Shown piece after piece: positions 26,034 through 35,120 of a stretch of DNA of 64,000 nt. The DNA is taken from NCBI RefSeq assembly GCF_033100395.1, contig NZ_JAWLVJ010000002.1, positions 186,001 through 250,000 on the forward strand, written 5' to 3'. Below the pieces are notes generated by a model. The model had not been told where the DNA came from, made no database searches, and saw nothing but the letters and a program-made list of their open reading frames with translations. Source of the stretch: Terasakiella sp033100395 (lineage in GTDB: Bacteria; Pseudomonadota; Alphaproteobacteria; Rhodospirillales; Terasakiellaceae). The position numbers were made by a program, and so were the translations under genes. Numbering within the stretch: position 1 is the first letter of the stretch; each line of letters starts with the position of its first letter.

Positions 26034-26942
26034 ATGAATAATCTGACAGGGATGATGGTTTTTGCCCAGGTGGTCCAGTCCGGCAGCTTTTCCAAGGCCG
26101 CAGATGCGCTGGGTATGTCGAAATCCTCGGTCAGTAAAAAGGTCACGTATCTGGAAGACCGCCTTGGTGTTCGCCTGCTCAACCGCACCACTCGGAAGCT
26201 GAGCCTGACCGAGATCGGGCAGGTGTTTTATGAACGCTGTGAACGCATCATGAGTGAGGCCGAGGAAGCCGAACTTGCCATTACACGCCTTCAGGATGAA
26301 CCACGCGGGCATTTAAAAATCAGTGCGCCCATGAGCTTTGGGATCAAACATCTGGGCAAGCCGCTTGCGACCTTTATGGGGCAGTATGATGACCTGAGCG
26401 TGGATGTGTCTTTGAACGACCGTTTTGTTGATATTGTGGATGAAGGGTTTGATATGGCGATCCGCATCGGGCGCTTGCCGGATTCATCATTGATTGCCAA
26501 AAAAATCGGATCATCCCGCCTGATGATTGCGGCATCACCTGATTATCTGGATAAACATGGCCGCCCGACCCATCCGCGTGAACTGGAAAATCACCGCTGT
26601 ATTGGCTATACGCTGTCGCGCGATGTGGGCTATTGGCATTTTCAGGAAAATGGCAAGGACCTAAGCGTCAAAATTGATGGTTATATCAAGATGAACAATG
26701 GTGACCTGGGGCGTCATATGACTTTGGCGGGTGCTGGTGTGGGTGTATCGCCTGCCTTTATTATTGGACCCGATGTAGCAGATGGCAATCTGGAACTGAT
26801 CCTTGAAGACTATGAGCCAGAACCTGTGAATATCTATGCGGTCTATCCCCATAACCGACATCTATCCGCCAAGGTGCGCCTGTTTGTGGATTTCCTGAAA
26901 AGCTGGTTTGACCAATGCCCATCCTGGGATACCAAATTATAA
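26034..26942 (+). CDS. LysR family transcriptional regulator
   Basis: A 302-residue LysR regulator. The N-terminal winged helix (MNNLTGMMVFAQVVQSGSFS, SVSKKVTYLEDRLGVRLLNR) and the C-terminal substrate-binding-like domain (about residues 90-295) are complete, with a layout like the CrgA/AaeR group. It is divergent from the glutathionyl-hydroquinone reductase gene, and LysR proteins commonly control the divergent neighbour, so quinone or phenolic stress is a plausible signal. It ends two bases from the convergent VWA-type gene. Confidence 0.9.
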   Translation: MNNLTGMMVFAQVVQSGSFSKAADALGMSKSSVSKKVTYLEDRLGVRLLNRTTRKLSLTEIGQVFYERCERIMSEAEEAELAITRLQDEPRGHLKISAPMSFGIKHLGKPLATFMGQYDDLSVDVSLNDRFVDIVDEGFDMAIRIGRLPDSSLIAKKIGSSRLMIAASPDYLDKHGRPTHPRELENHRCIGYTLSRDVGYWHFQENGKDLSVKIDGYIKMNNGDLGRHMTLAGAGVGVSPAFIIGPDVADGNLELILEDYEPEPVNIYAVYPHNRHLSAKVRLFVDFLKSWFDQCPSWDTKL

Positions 26943-26944
26943 TT

Positions 26945-28987
26945 CTATCGGCTTTCGCGCCACCACCCTAGTGACCACAACCCCATGGCGGTAAGGAATA
27001 TCAGCCAGGCGGGCAGAAGTGGCGTTTGTTTGCTGCCAATCACAGCCTCGGCCCGGTTTTGCGGCAGGCCCAGCCAGCCTTTGCCCGATAGATTCCCTTT
27101 GGAAGAAACGCGTTTCACCAGCGGCAGTCCATCATCAATCCAATGGAGGCTGCCACCCGTTTGGTCAATCAGGTTTTTAAGTGGTTGTTCGGTCGCGCGT
27201 GGGTCGAGAAACTCTTTGGGATTGGCACTGCCAACCGTCGTGACGGCACTTTGATCCCCGTCACTGGCACGGTAAATCCCCGGCATAGCGGCATCGACCA
27301 GCAGATGAGATTGCCCATTGCCTTTGGGTTTCAGCTTAATGGTTTCTTCTGTGTCATCCGGGCGGGTCAGGGTAACGTCGGGCGCTGTGCCAGACAGGCT
27401 CTGACGGTTGATGGCGAGCTTGGCATTGTCGGCCGCCTGAAGGGTCAGTTTTTCTTCATCCAGGTCAGGTTCTTTCATCAACCAATGGACCACATGGCGC
27501 ACCAGCCCGCTGTGGGGGCCACCGCCGTCAAAGCCACGCGCCCACAGCCAGACGTGATCGCTCATTAACATGGCAACCCGGCCTTCTTCAATCCGGTTGA
27601 CGATGAGGAGCGGTTGTTTGTCATCGCTTTCCAGAATGGTTTGGCCTTCAAATTCCCCGGTTTGGATCAGCCGCATCCAGCGCCCCCAGTCTTTTTCGCT
27701 GCCTGCCAGTTGTGATGTGATGGGATGGCGTTTTCCTATTTGGGTGCGTTTGATGCGATAGGGCGTATCCTGCTGTACCTGACCTGTGGATTTGACGGGC
27801 AGAAGGTTTGCCAGTTTGGTGTGGGCCAGACTGCGCGGCCCTGAAAAGTCAGGTCCGGCAGAGATCAAAAGCGCCCCGCCTTCACGCACATAGTCATTGA
27901 TATTTTCAAAATAGCCTTCGCTTAGGACGTTATGTTTGTAATAGCGATCAAAGATGATCAGATCGAAATCATGCAGCTTTTCTTCAAACAGTTCACGCAC
28001 GGGAAAAGCGATGAGAGACAGTTCTGTCAGCGGGGTGAAATCTTCTTTTTCAGACGGGCGTAGAATGGTAAAATGGACCAGATCAACAGCCGGGTCAGAT
28101 CGCAAGATATTACGCCAGGTACGTTGACCCTGATGGGGCAGGCCGGACACCAGCAAGACCCGCAGACGATCCCGCACCCCATTGATGCTGAGGGCAAACT
28201 TGTTGTTGGTGAGGCTGATCTCACCTGCCATGGGATCGGTTTCTACAACCAGAACTGTATCGCCTGCATGTTTGGGGATGAAGTTGCTTTCGAAAATGCC
28301 GTCTTTTGCAGCTTTAAAGGCAACCCGGCTGCCATCCGGTTTTACGAGGCGCACCGGAGCGGTTGGATTGACTACGCCGTTATCCAGTACCCGCACGCGA
28401 ATTTTCAGGTTTTGATCGACCAGACCATAACGGGGCGCATCGATGATTTCAAGGCGGCGGTCCTGATCTTTCTTGTGACCGCTCAATAACACATGAAGCG
28501 GTCCGGGCAGGGCGGTGGTTTCATCCATATCATGGATCTGTCCGTCACTGATCAGGATGGCCCCGCCGTACCGTTTGGGATCAATGCCAGACAACGCCTG
28601 TTTTAACGAACGGATGGCGCGGGTGCCAAGCTTGTCTTCTTTACCGTCTGCCGTGATATCGATAAAGCGGATATCCAAATCAGAATAAAGCGCGGTCTGT
28701 TCCTTGATATGGGCAAGGGCTTGTTCGGTTTGATCCATCCGGTCCTGAAGGTTTTGGCTGGAAGATTTATCGACCAGTACAAGGACAATGTCTTTTAAGG
28801 GCTGGGTGTCTTTTGTGGTGACTTGTGGATTAAACAGACTGGCCCAAACGATAAGCGCCGCAGACAGGCGAAACCACGCCCCGCGCGGTGCTTTTAAAAC
28901 CGCATCCACCCCAAGGACCAGGATAACCACCCCTAAGGCCAGGAGGATGTAAACATCAAGGATGGGATCAAGGGTAATGGCGTTCAT
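26945..28987 (-). CDS. VWA/glutamine-amidotransferase-like membrane protein
   Basis: A 680-residue membrane protein with N-terminal transmembrane segments (about residues 10-28 and 38-54), a von Willebrand A-like part with the MIDAS-type DKSSS in VLVLVDKSSSQNL, a long beta-rich middle (about 190-290), a class I glutamine-amidotransferase-like region (YVREGGALLISAGPDFSG), and a C-terminal transmembrane helix (TPLLPAWLIFLTAMGLWSL). It is the last gene of the moxR-DUF58-DUF4159 operon, overlapping the upstream gene by 4 bases. Such operons occur widely in proteobacteria and are thought to act in envelope or periplasmic complex assembly; the exact task is unknown. Confidence 0.82.
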   Translation of the reverse strand: MNAITLDPILDVYILLALGVVILVLGVDAVLKAPRGAWFRLSAALIVWASLFNPQVTTKDTQPLKDIVLVLVDKSSSQNLQDRMDQTEQALAHIKEQTALYSDLDIRFIDITADGKEDKLGTRAIRSLKQALSGIDPKRYGGAILISDGQIHDMDETTALPGPLHVLLSGHKKDQDRRLEIIDAPRYGLVDQNLKIRVRVLDNGVVNPTAPVRLVKPDGSRVAFKAAKDGIFESNFIPKHAGDTVLVVETDPMAGEISLTNNKFALSINGVRDRLRVLLVSGLPHQGQRTWRNILRSDPAVDLVHFTILRPSEKEDFTPLTELSLIAFPVRELFEEKLHDFDLIIFDRYYKHNVLSEGYFENINDYVREGGALLISAGPDFSGPRSLAHTKLANLLPVKSTGQVQQDTPYRIKRTQIGKRHPITSQLAGSEKDWGRWMRLIQTGEFEGQTILESDDKQPLLIVNRIEEGRVAMLMSDHVWLWARGFDGGGPHSGLVRHVVHWLMKEPDLDEEKLTLQAADNAKLAINRQSLSGTAPDVTLTRPDDTEETIKLKPKGNGQSHLLVDAAMPGIYRASDGDQSAVTTVGSANPKEFLDPRATEQPLKNLIDQTGGSLHWIDDGLPLVKRVSSKGNLSGKGWLGLPQNRAEAVIGSKQTPLLPAWLIFLTAMGLWSLGWWRESR

Positions 28988-31641
28988 AACCCCAACCTTT
29001 GCAAAATGGCGGGCAGGTGGACCTGATCGCCCTTGTAGTTGCCACTGAGGATATACATTACCAGATTAACGCCGAACCGATAGGCCTGTTCGCGCTGCAA
29101 TTCACCTCCGGGGACCACCGCATAAAGGGGGCGTAAACTGTCATCGCGGGCCCAGGCCTGCGCCCAGCCGTTATTGCCAATCAGGACGGATGACACCCGG
29201 TCGCGCGCGCTGTCTTCGGCGGCTTCCACCCAGATATCATCAAAGTCATATCGCCCGGGAAATTCCTTCATCAGGTAGAAAGAGCGGGTCAGAACATGGT
29301 TTTCTGCTACGCGTTGCAGTGGGCCGATGTCGATCCCTTCAGTCAGTTTGGTCAATTGTTGCGGGTTCTTTTGCCCCATAGTATCCATCAGGATAAATCC
29401 GCCCGCATTGATAAAATCATTCAGACGTTTGGCGGCTGTCTCACTTAAACGATTTTGCCTGTCGTGGATGGGCCAGTAGATCATGGGGAAAAGGGATGGA
29501 TCGTCTTTTTCTGGATCAAACCCCATGGCAGGGGCCAGTTCAACAGCCGTTCGATGACGCAGGATGGTCGCAAGGCCATTAAGCCCGCGTTCCGTCGTTT
29601 TATCCATCTGCGCATCGCCCGTCATCATATAGGCAAGCCGCATGTCGTTGGCGGCCGCCAATGCCTTTTCCCAATCCGGTTCATTTGCCTGTGCTGTGCT
29701 GCTGATGATCATCAGGGCGATCAGGGCAGGGGCGGTTTTTGCAAAGCCTAGCCATCTGACAGACAGAACCCAGTCGATGAGGGCGAGAAGAAGGGCGGCA
29801 AACATAAACCACGGTGCCAGCAACTGCTGTGGATGGATTTGAAAACCCCGTTCGCTGATGCCAAGCGGGATATCATTTAAGGCGATGAGTGGGGGTAGGG
29901 TTGGACCCAGGTTATGGGCATAAAGTGCATTTTCCGGCCCATAAAATCCTGGTGGATTTTTTGCGCTTACCCCGGGCTGTTGTTGCTTGCTTCGTTTTAA
30001 GGGTTCCGTCTCGCCATAAGGGGTGACCAGATGGCCGTTTTTATCAAACAGACGATAGGGCAAAAGCGTCTGTTCTTCGCCCGGAAACGCGTGGCCTGCC
30101 GATAGGGTGAGAAGTCGCATCATCATCAATTCAAAGGTGCCGGAGAGCGGCAGGTTCGACCAGTTGGGAATGGCAGTGACGTGGAACAGGACGGTCCAGC
30201 CTCGCCCGATGGGTTTGGCGGTGATCAAGGGCGTGCCGTCTTTCAAACGCGCCCATGTTTTTTCACTTAAGTTCGCTTCGGGCCGTGCCAGAATTTGACG
30301 TTTGATGGTGATGTCGTTCGGGATGTTCAAACCGGTGAAGGGGCCGTTTTCAGCAAAGCCTGCAAGGCTTGTTGGTCGTTTCCAGCTGAGTGTACCGCCA
30401 AGGGTGCGTTGGCCCTGCAGCAGTTGCACGGGCAGTAAAGGATTAAGGTGGCCATCAATGTCTTGAGCCAATTCCGCATTGGCAAACTGGATGAAGATAC
30501 CGCCCTTAGACACCCAGTTTTCCAGATTGCGTTGATCTTCGGACGACAGGTTTTTTGCCCCTGCCTTAAAGATCAATGACATGTCGCGTGACAGGATGGT
30601 TTGTAAATCTTCTTTCAGGATGGGCGCGTGGGGACGAAGCGCTTTCAGGATATAATGGGCGGGATCCAGAAGGCCTGTGTTTTCATCTTTTCGATCAATA
30701 ATCCCGACCGGGCGGTCGCGCCATTTTTCATCCAGCAGATACTGGGCTGCCGGATTAATCGCTGACTTGATACGAAACTGGCTGGCCCGGTTGCGAAGTT
30801 CCACGGGCAGGATCAGGTCAAGCGGTGCATCGCTGTCTTCAAGTTCCTGTTGATAGAGGACATTGGCCTGATCATCCAGAATTTGCAGGCTGGCTTTTTG
30901 TGGAGGTAAACCTTCGACTTGGGACAAATTCGCCTGAAAGCCAGTGTCAGTGCGTTTAACGGCGCGGATGGCTTGCGGATAGGCTTCTTCTGGATCACGC
31001 ACAATTTCAACATCGCCCAGTTGGTGCAGGTTGTTGATGAACGTATTTTCCCCGTCCGTCAATCCATTGCTGATCCAGATGATTTTGGCGGGTTGACCCA
31101 GCTCGACCAGCTGTGCCGTCAGATGGTTTAGGGCGGCTTTTCGATCCGCAGGCCAGGGCTGTGCTGACAGGGTGGTTAGTTTTTTCTGTACATCACTGGC
31201 GCTTTCAAAGACCGGGAAATCATTGAGGGCGGTCTGGACAAGCAGGATGTTTTGATCGGAAAGCTTTGCCTGATCCAGCAGGTTTCCAAGTTCCGTTCGG
31301 CGTTTATCAAACCGATCCATCACCGACCAGTCATTATCCAGCACAATGACCAGCGGGCGATCATCACCTTCGGTTGTGGGATGCTGATTAAGGATGGGCT
31401 GGGCCATGGCGAGGATCAGGCATAGCGCGATTAGCGTGCGTAACAGCAGGACCCACCAGGGTGTTTTGGTTGCCAGTTGTTGTGTGGTTGAAAGTTCCTG
31501 CAACAATCGGATGGCGGGGAAAGGAATGATGATGGGTTTGGGCGGGGTGACACGCAGCAATTGCCATAATAGTGGCAGCAACAAACAGGCGGCTAAGGCC
31601 CAGGGGGCCGCAAACGACAGATTACCCAAAAGAGCTGTCAT
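28984..31641 (-). CDS. BatA/DUF4159-type large membrane protein
   Basis: An 885-residue protein. The N-terminus has two transmembrane helices of the BatA type (FAAPWALAACLLLPLLWQL and LLLRTLIALCLILAMAQP), followed by a VWA-like region in which the metal site is imperfect (LDNDWSVMDRF). A middle amidotransferase-like part includes NWVSKGGIFIQF, and after another membrane segment (about residues 620-660) a DUF4159 domain holds GFILMDTMGQK. It is translationally coupled to the genes on both sides. Same-type operons are common next to DUF1285/NudL genes in alphaproteobacteria. Role unknown beyond envelope association. Confidence 0.82.
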   Translation of the reverse strand: MTALLGNLSFAAPWALAACLLLPLLWQLLRVTPPKPIIIPFPAIRLLQELSTTQQLATKTPWWVLLLRTLIALCLILAMAQPILNQHPTTEGDDRPLVIVLDNDWSVMDRFDKRRTELGNLLDQAKLSDQNILLVQTALNDFPVFESASDVQKKLTTLSAQPWPADRKAALNHLTAQLVELGQPAKIIWISNGLTDGENTFINNLHQLGDVEIVRDPEEAYPQAIRAVKRTDTGFQANLSQVEGLPPQKASLQILDDQANVLYQQELEDSDAPLDLILPVELRNRASQFRIKSAINPAAQYLLDEKWRDRPVGIIDRKDENTGLLDPAHYILKALRPHAPILKEDLQTILSRDMSLIFKAGAKNLSSEDQRNLENWVSKGGIFIQFANAELAQDIDGHLNPLLPVQLLQGQRTLGGTLSWKRPTSLAGFAENGPFTGLNIPNDITIKRQILARPEANLSEKTWARLKDGTPLITAKPIGRGWTVLFHVTAIPNWSNLPLSGTFELMMMRLLTLSAGHAFPGEEQTLLPYRLFDKNGHLVTPYGETEPLKRSKQQQPGVSAKNPPGFYGPENALYAHNLGPTLPPLIALNDIPLGISERGFQIHPQQLLAPWFMFAALLLALIDWVLSVRWLGFAKTAPALIALMIISSTAQANEPDWEKALAAANDMRLAYMMTGDAQMDKTTERGLNGLATILRHRTAVELAPAMGFDPEKDDPSLFPMIYWPIHDRQNRLSETAAKRLNDFINAGGFILMDTMGQKNPQQLTKLTEGIDIGPLQRVAENHVLTRSFYLMKEFPGRYDFDDIWVEAAEDSARDRVSSVLIGNNGWAQAWARDDSLRPLYAVVPGGELQREQAYRFGVNLVMYILSGNYKGDQVHLPAILQRLGL

Positions 31642-32519
31642 CGACTTCTCCCTTGTGTAATGGACTGATAAAGCGCAAGCAGCGCACTTTCGGCGGGCTT
31701 ATCTGTTGAATGACGATGAAAGCTCCAACCCAGGGCATGAGTCAGTTCACTTAAGGCGGCGCGGCGTGAGGAAAGCCTATCCTGATATTCTTCGCGAATG
31801 GCTGCGACATTGCCAAAATAAATGCTGCCTTCATTTTCCAGCCCGTCAAATTGCACGCGTCCTTCAAATGGCAGGCTTTCTTCTGCCGGGTCCAGAACCT
31901 GCAATAAGTGACCGCGTACATGTCGGCGGCTGTATCGCTTCAGGGCTTCTTTTATGTCATCAAGGGGGGAGAGGAAATCGCCGATTAGCACCAGTTCAGT
32001 ATGACGAGGTAAATGCTCATGGGCGGGCAGGCTGGTTGTACTGTTACTGATGCGATTGTTGCGAAGGATACTGGCGAGGCGATGAAGGGCGGCGCGTCCG
32101 CCTCCCGGTGGATTGGCGTCTCCTAGAAGGGCGATCTGTTCACCGCCGCGAGTTAACAGTGCAGCCAAGGCAAGGGTCAGGATTTCAGCGCGGTACATTT
32201 TGGTTTCACGCGCCCGGTCTGCACTGTAATGCATGGAGGCAGAAGCATCGCGCCACATCCAGATGGTCTGGGCGATTTCCCATTCATACTCGCGCACAAA
32301 ATGATGTTGGGTCTTGGCTGATTGGCGCCAGTCGATGCGCCGGGTGGACTCGCCTTGTTGGTAAGGGCGAAATTGCCAGAAACTATCACCTTGTCCGTTT
32401 TTTTTGCGCCCATGGACCCCTTGGGCTACCGTTGCCGCCACCCGTTCGGCTTCCACCAATAAAGGCGGAAGTTTCGAGGCTGCTTCTTCAGCAAGATGTA
32501 TGGCGGTTTTTTGGCTCAT
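31638..32519 (-). CDS. DUF58 domain protein
   Basis: A 293-residue protein from the Met at 32519, chosen because it begins just after the moxR stop and follows ACAGG; the open frame continues to 32600, inside moxR. It contains the DUF58 core QFRPYQQGESTRRIDWRQSAK (split at the Gly) and a VWA-like MWRDASASMHY. DUF58 proteins are regular partners of MoxR ATPases. It overlaps the next gene by 4 bases. Confidence 0.88.
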   Translation of the reverse strand: MSQKTAIHLAEEAASKLPPLLVEAERVAATVAQGVHGRKKNGQGDSFWQFRPYQQGESTRRIDWRQSAKTQHHFVREYEWEIAQTIWMWRDASASMHYSADRARETKMYRAEILTLALAALLTRGGEQIALLGDANPPGGGRAALHRLASILRNNRISNSTTSLPAHEHLPRHTELVLIGDFLSPLDDIKEALKRYSRRHVRGHLLQVLDPAEESLPFEGRVQFDGLENEGSIYFGNVAAIREEYQDRLSSRRAALSELTHALGWSFHRHSTDKPAESALLALYQSITQGRSR

Positions 32520-32529
32520 GGGCGCCTGT

Positions 32530-33519
32530 TCAAGCTGTGATCTGGGTAATGAGTTCATCAATGATATGGGTGAGTGATACCCCTTCGGCGCGAGCTGCAA
32601 AATTCAAGGCCATGCGGTGGCGCAGGATGGGGGCGGCCAGGGCAATTACATCATCAATGGACGGGCTTAAGCGTTTATGCAGCACACAACGGGCACGCAC
32701 ACCGGACATCAAGGCCTGACTGGCACGCGGTCCTGGCCCCCAGGCAACATGCTTTTTTATGCTGGTGAGGCTGCTTGTTTCTGGTCGTCCTTCGCGCACC
32801 AGGGTCAGGATGGCTTCTAAAACTGTTTCACTGACAGGGACATTGCGCACCAGTTCCTGGGCTTCCAGAAGTTCGTCTGCGGTGCAAATACGCTGTGGAA
32901 CTTTTTCTTCATTTCCGGTGGTGGATAAAAGAATATCGCGTTCGGCATCGCGATCCGGATAGTCCACACTGATTTCCATGAAGAAGCGATCCAGCTGGGC
33001 TTCCGGCAGAGGGTAGGTGCCTTCCTGTTCCAGCGGGTTTTGGGTGGCAAGCACGTGGAAGGGTTGGGGCAGGTCATGGTAATGTCCGGCAACCGACACT
33101 CGTTTTTCCTGCATGGCCTGCAACAGGGCAGACTGGGTACGCGGGCTTGCCCGGTTAATTTCATCTGCCATTAAAAGCTGGGTGAAAAGCGGGCCTTTGA
33201 CAAAGCGGAAATGACGTTTGCCATCGTCATCTTCATCCAGAATTTCTGATCCGATAATGTCGCCGGGCATCAGGTCCGGGGTGAATTGGACGCGGCGTTC
33301 ATCCAGTCCGAGAACGGTGCCAAGCGTTTCGACCAGACGGGTTTTTCCAAGACCTGGCAGGCCGATTAACAGCACATGACCACCGGATAGAATGGTCACC
33401 AGTGTTTCTTCGATGACGCGGTCCTGACCGAAAATAATGCCATTGACCTCATCATGGATTTTACCCATGCGCGCGCTGAGTTGTTCAAGTGCCTGGACGG
33501 CTTTTGGATTGTCTTTCAA
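32530..33519 (-). CDS. MoxR family AAA+ ATPase
   Basis: A 329-residue AAA+ ATPase with Walker A GLPGLGKTRL, Walker B LLMADEINRA, sensor ATQNPLEQEGTYPLPEAQLDRF and a C-terminal lid. MoxR proteins act as chaperone-like ATPases that mature VWA-containing partners, which fits the three genes behind it. The start is TTG at 33517-33519, preceded by AAGGGTGA. It is divergent from the DUF1285 gene. Confidence 0.93.
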   Translation of the reverse strand: MKDNPKAVQALEQLSARMGKIHDEVNGIIFGQDRVIEETLVTILSGGHVLLIGLPGLGKTRLVETLGTVLGLDERRVQFTPDLMPGDIIGSEILDEDDDGKRHFRFVKGPLFTQLLMADEINRASPRTQSALLQAMQEKRVSVAGHYHDLPQPFHVLATQNPLEQEGTYPLPEAQLDRFFMEISVDYPDRDAERDILLSTTGNEEKVPQRICTADELLEAQELVRNVPVSETVLEAILTLVREGRPETSSLTSIKKHVAWGPGPRASQALMSGVRARCVLHKRLSPSIDDVIALAAPILRHRMALNFAARAEGVSLTHIIDELITQITA

Positions 33520-33701
33520 TGATATTCACCCTTGTTTAGACAGAACAAAACACTATTTGTGAATTATGACCTGATTTTGAGAAGTGTAACCAACCCATAT
33601 GACAAAGATATGATCGAAATGACTTAAAACCAAACATTTATCTTTAAAAAGATACTAAAAATCCTGTAAACATCTCTGAACTCGGGGGAGGATAGGGTCA
33701 A

Positions 33702-34244
33702 ATGAATACAGCAATGGCGCAGCCGAGCGCCCCAACGATTGAACCGATGTGCGGGGACATTGATATCCGCATTGCCAAGGACGGGACCTGGTTTCACGAA
33801 GGTGGTCCTATTGGTCGCAAAGAACTCGTCTGTTTATTCGCCAGTGTTTTAAAGCGCGATGAGTTCGGTGAATATTGGTTGCAGACCCCGGTTGAAAAGG
33901 CGCGTATCGAAGTGGAAGATGCCCCTTTTGTGGCGGTGGAACTTTTTATCAATGATTGCGGGGCGGATCAGAAACTGTCTGTGCGCACGAATATTGACGA
34001 AGTTGTCTCTATTGGGCTGGACAATCCCATCCGGGTGGAACATGATCCAGTAACGGATGAACCTTCCCCTTATGTGACATTGCGCGCAGGCAAAGGGATG
34101 TTCCCCATTGAGGCAAAAATAAATCGCGCTGTGTTTTACGAACTGGTGAGCCGCGGTGTTGAAGAAACAATTGATAATGAGGTCTTTTTCGGCGTATGGA
34201 GCAACAACGAATTCTTCCCACTGGGACAACTGGACGACGACTGA
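33702..34244 (+). CDS. DUF1285 domain protein
   Basis: A 180-residue cytoplasmic protein of the DUF1285 family, recognisable from CGDIDIRIAKDGTWFHEGGPIGRKELVCLFASVL near the N-terminus (split here at the family pattern) and a C-terminal beta-rich half. A strong SD (GGGGGAGGA) precedes the ATG. It overlaps the next gene by 49 bases if that gene starts at its first ATG. In alphaproteobacteria it is a steady neighbour of the moxR operon, a CoA pyrophosphatase and cca, as here. Role unknown. Confidence 0.88.
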   Translation: MNTAMAQPSAPTIEPMCGDIDIRIAKDGTWFHEGGPIGRKELVCLFASVLKRDEFGEYWLQTPVEKARIEVEDAPFVAVELFINDCGADQKLSVRTNIDEVVSIGLDNPIRVEHDPVTDEPSPYVTLRAGKGMFPIEAKINRAVFYELVSRGVEETIDNEVFFGVWSNNEFFPLGQLDDD

Positions 34245-34837
34245 CGGCTGCGGGTTTAATTGACAAATTCGCAAATTTCCAACCTGCCCCCAATGATATT
34301 CGTGGCGACCATGACCTGAACGGATTTAGACCCAAACCGGATAACCGCGAAGCGGCTGTCCTGGTCCCGATCATCAAGCGTGATGATGAACTGACGGTTC
34401 TTTTTACCAAACGCACAGATCATCTTTCCAACCACCCCGGTCAAATCAGTTTCCCCGGCGGCCATACGGAAGAAGAGGATGAAACTGCAGAACATGCAGC
34501 CCTTCGCGAAACCGAAGAAGAAGTTGGCCTGCCTGCAAGCTATATCCAGGTGATCGGGCAGATGAATGATTATGTGACGCGCACAGGTTTTCGTGTCACT
34601 CCCATCGTTGGGCTGATCGATGTGCCTTATCCGACTGAACCGGACCCGCATGAAGTTGCCGAAGTTTTCGAAGTGCCCTTATCCTTTTTGCTGGATACGG
34701 CCAATCATCAAAAATGTTCACGCATCTTTCAGGGGGTGAAACGTCATTTCTGGGCAATGCCTTATCACGATTACTTTATCTGGGGGGCTACCGCCGGGAT
34801 GTTGAGAAACCTATATATGATTCTGAATGAAGAATGA
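34196..34837 (+). CDS. NUDIX hydrolase, CoA pyrophosphatase type
   Basis: A 213-residue NUDIX enzyme. The NUDIX box GGHTEEEDETAEHAALRETEEEVG fits the GX5EX7REUXEEXGU pattern, and the preceding LLFTKRTDHLSNHPGQISFP-like segment (TKRTDHLSNHPGQISFPGG) matches the UPF0035/CoA pyrophosphatase signature of NudL/YeaB. It would split CoA or related dinucleotides. The first ATG overlaps DUF1285 by 49 bases; a shorter start just past that stop (around 34256, TTG) is also possible. Confidence 0.9.
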   Translation: MEQQRILPTGTTGRRLTAAGLIDKFANFQPAPNDIRGDHDLNGFRPKPDNREAAVLVPIIKRDDELTVLFTKRTDHLSNHPGQISFPGGHTEEEDETAEHAALRETEEEVGLPASYIQVIGQMNDYVTRTGFRVTPIVGLIDVPYPTEPDPHEVAEVFEVPLSFLLDTANHQKCSRIFQGVKRHFWAMPYHDYFIWGATAGMLRNLYMILNEE

Positions 34838-34844
34838 GGTTTCG

Positions 34845-35120
34845 ATGCGTATTTTCCTGCAATATATTCTGCCTCTGGCTTTTCCGGCTGCGCTTTATCT
34901 GATCTGGGGCTTGTATCACAAGCGCAAGGCAGGCGAAGACAGTACGGTTGATTTCACAAAAGGCCCCTGGATTAAACTGTTTGCTGCTGGTCTCGTGTTG
35001 ACAGCTGCAGGTCTGGTGATTATGAACCAGGTCGAAGGGGAAGCACCCGGTGGTGTATATCAACCCCCTGTTCTACAGGATGGAAAGATAATTCCGGGCC
35101 ATGTTATCCGCGACGATTGA
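34845..35120 (+). CDS. DUF6111-type small membrane protein
   Basis: About 91 residues from the ATG at 34845 (GAGG precedes it; a start at 34827 would add six residues). Two transmembrane helices are clear (FLQYILPLAFPAALYLIWGLY and WIKLFAAGLVLTAAGLVIM), and the C-terminal tail PPVLQDGKIIPGHV is typical of the alphaproteobacterial DUF6111 family found between NudL and cca. It overlaps cca by 20 bases. Function unknown. Confidence 0.82.
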   Translation: MRIFLQYILPLAFPAALYLIWGLYHKRKAGEDSTVDFTKGPWIKLFAAGLVLTAAGLVIMNQVEGEAPGGVYQPPVLQDGKIIPGHVIRDD

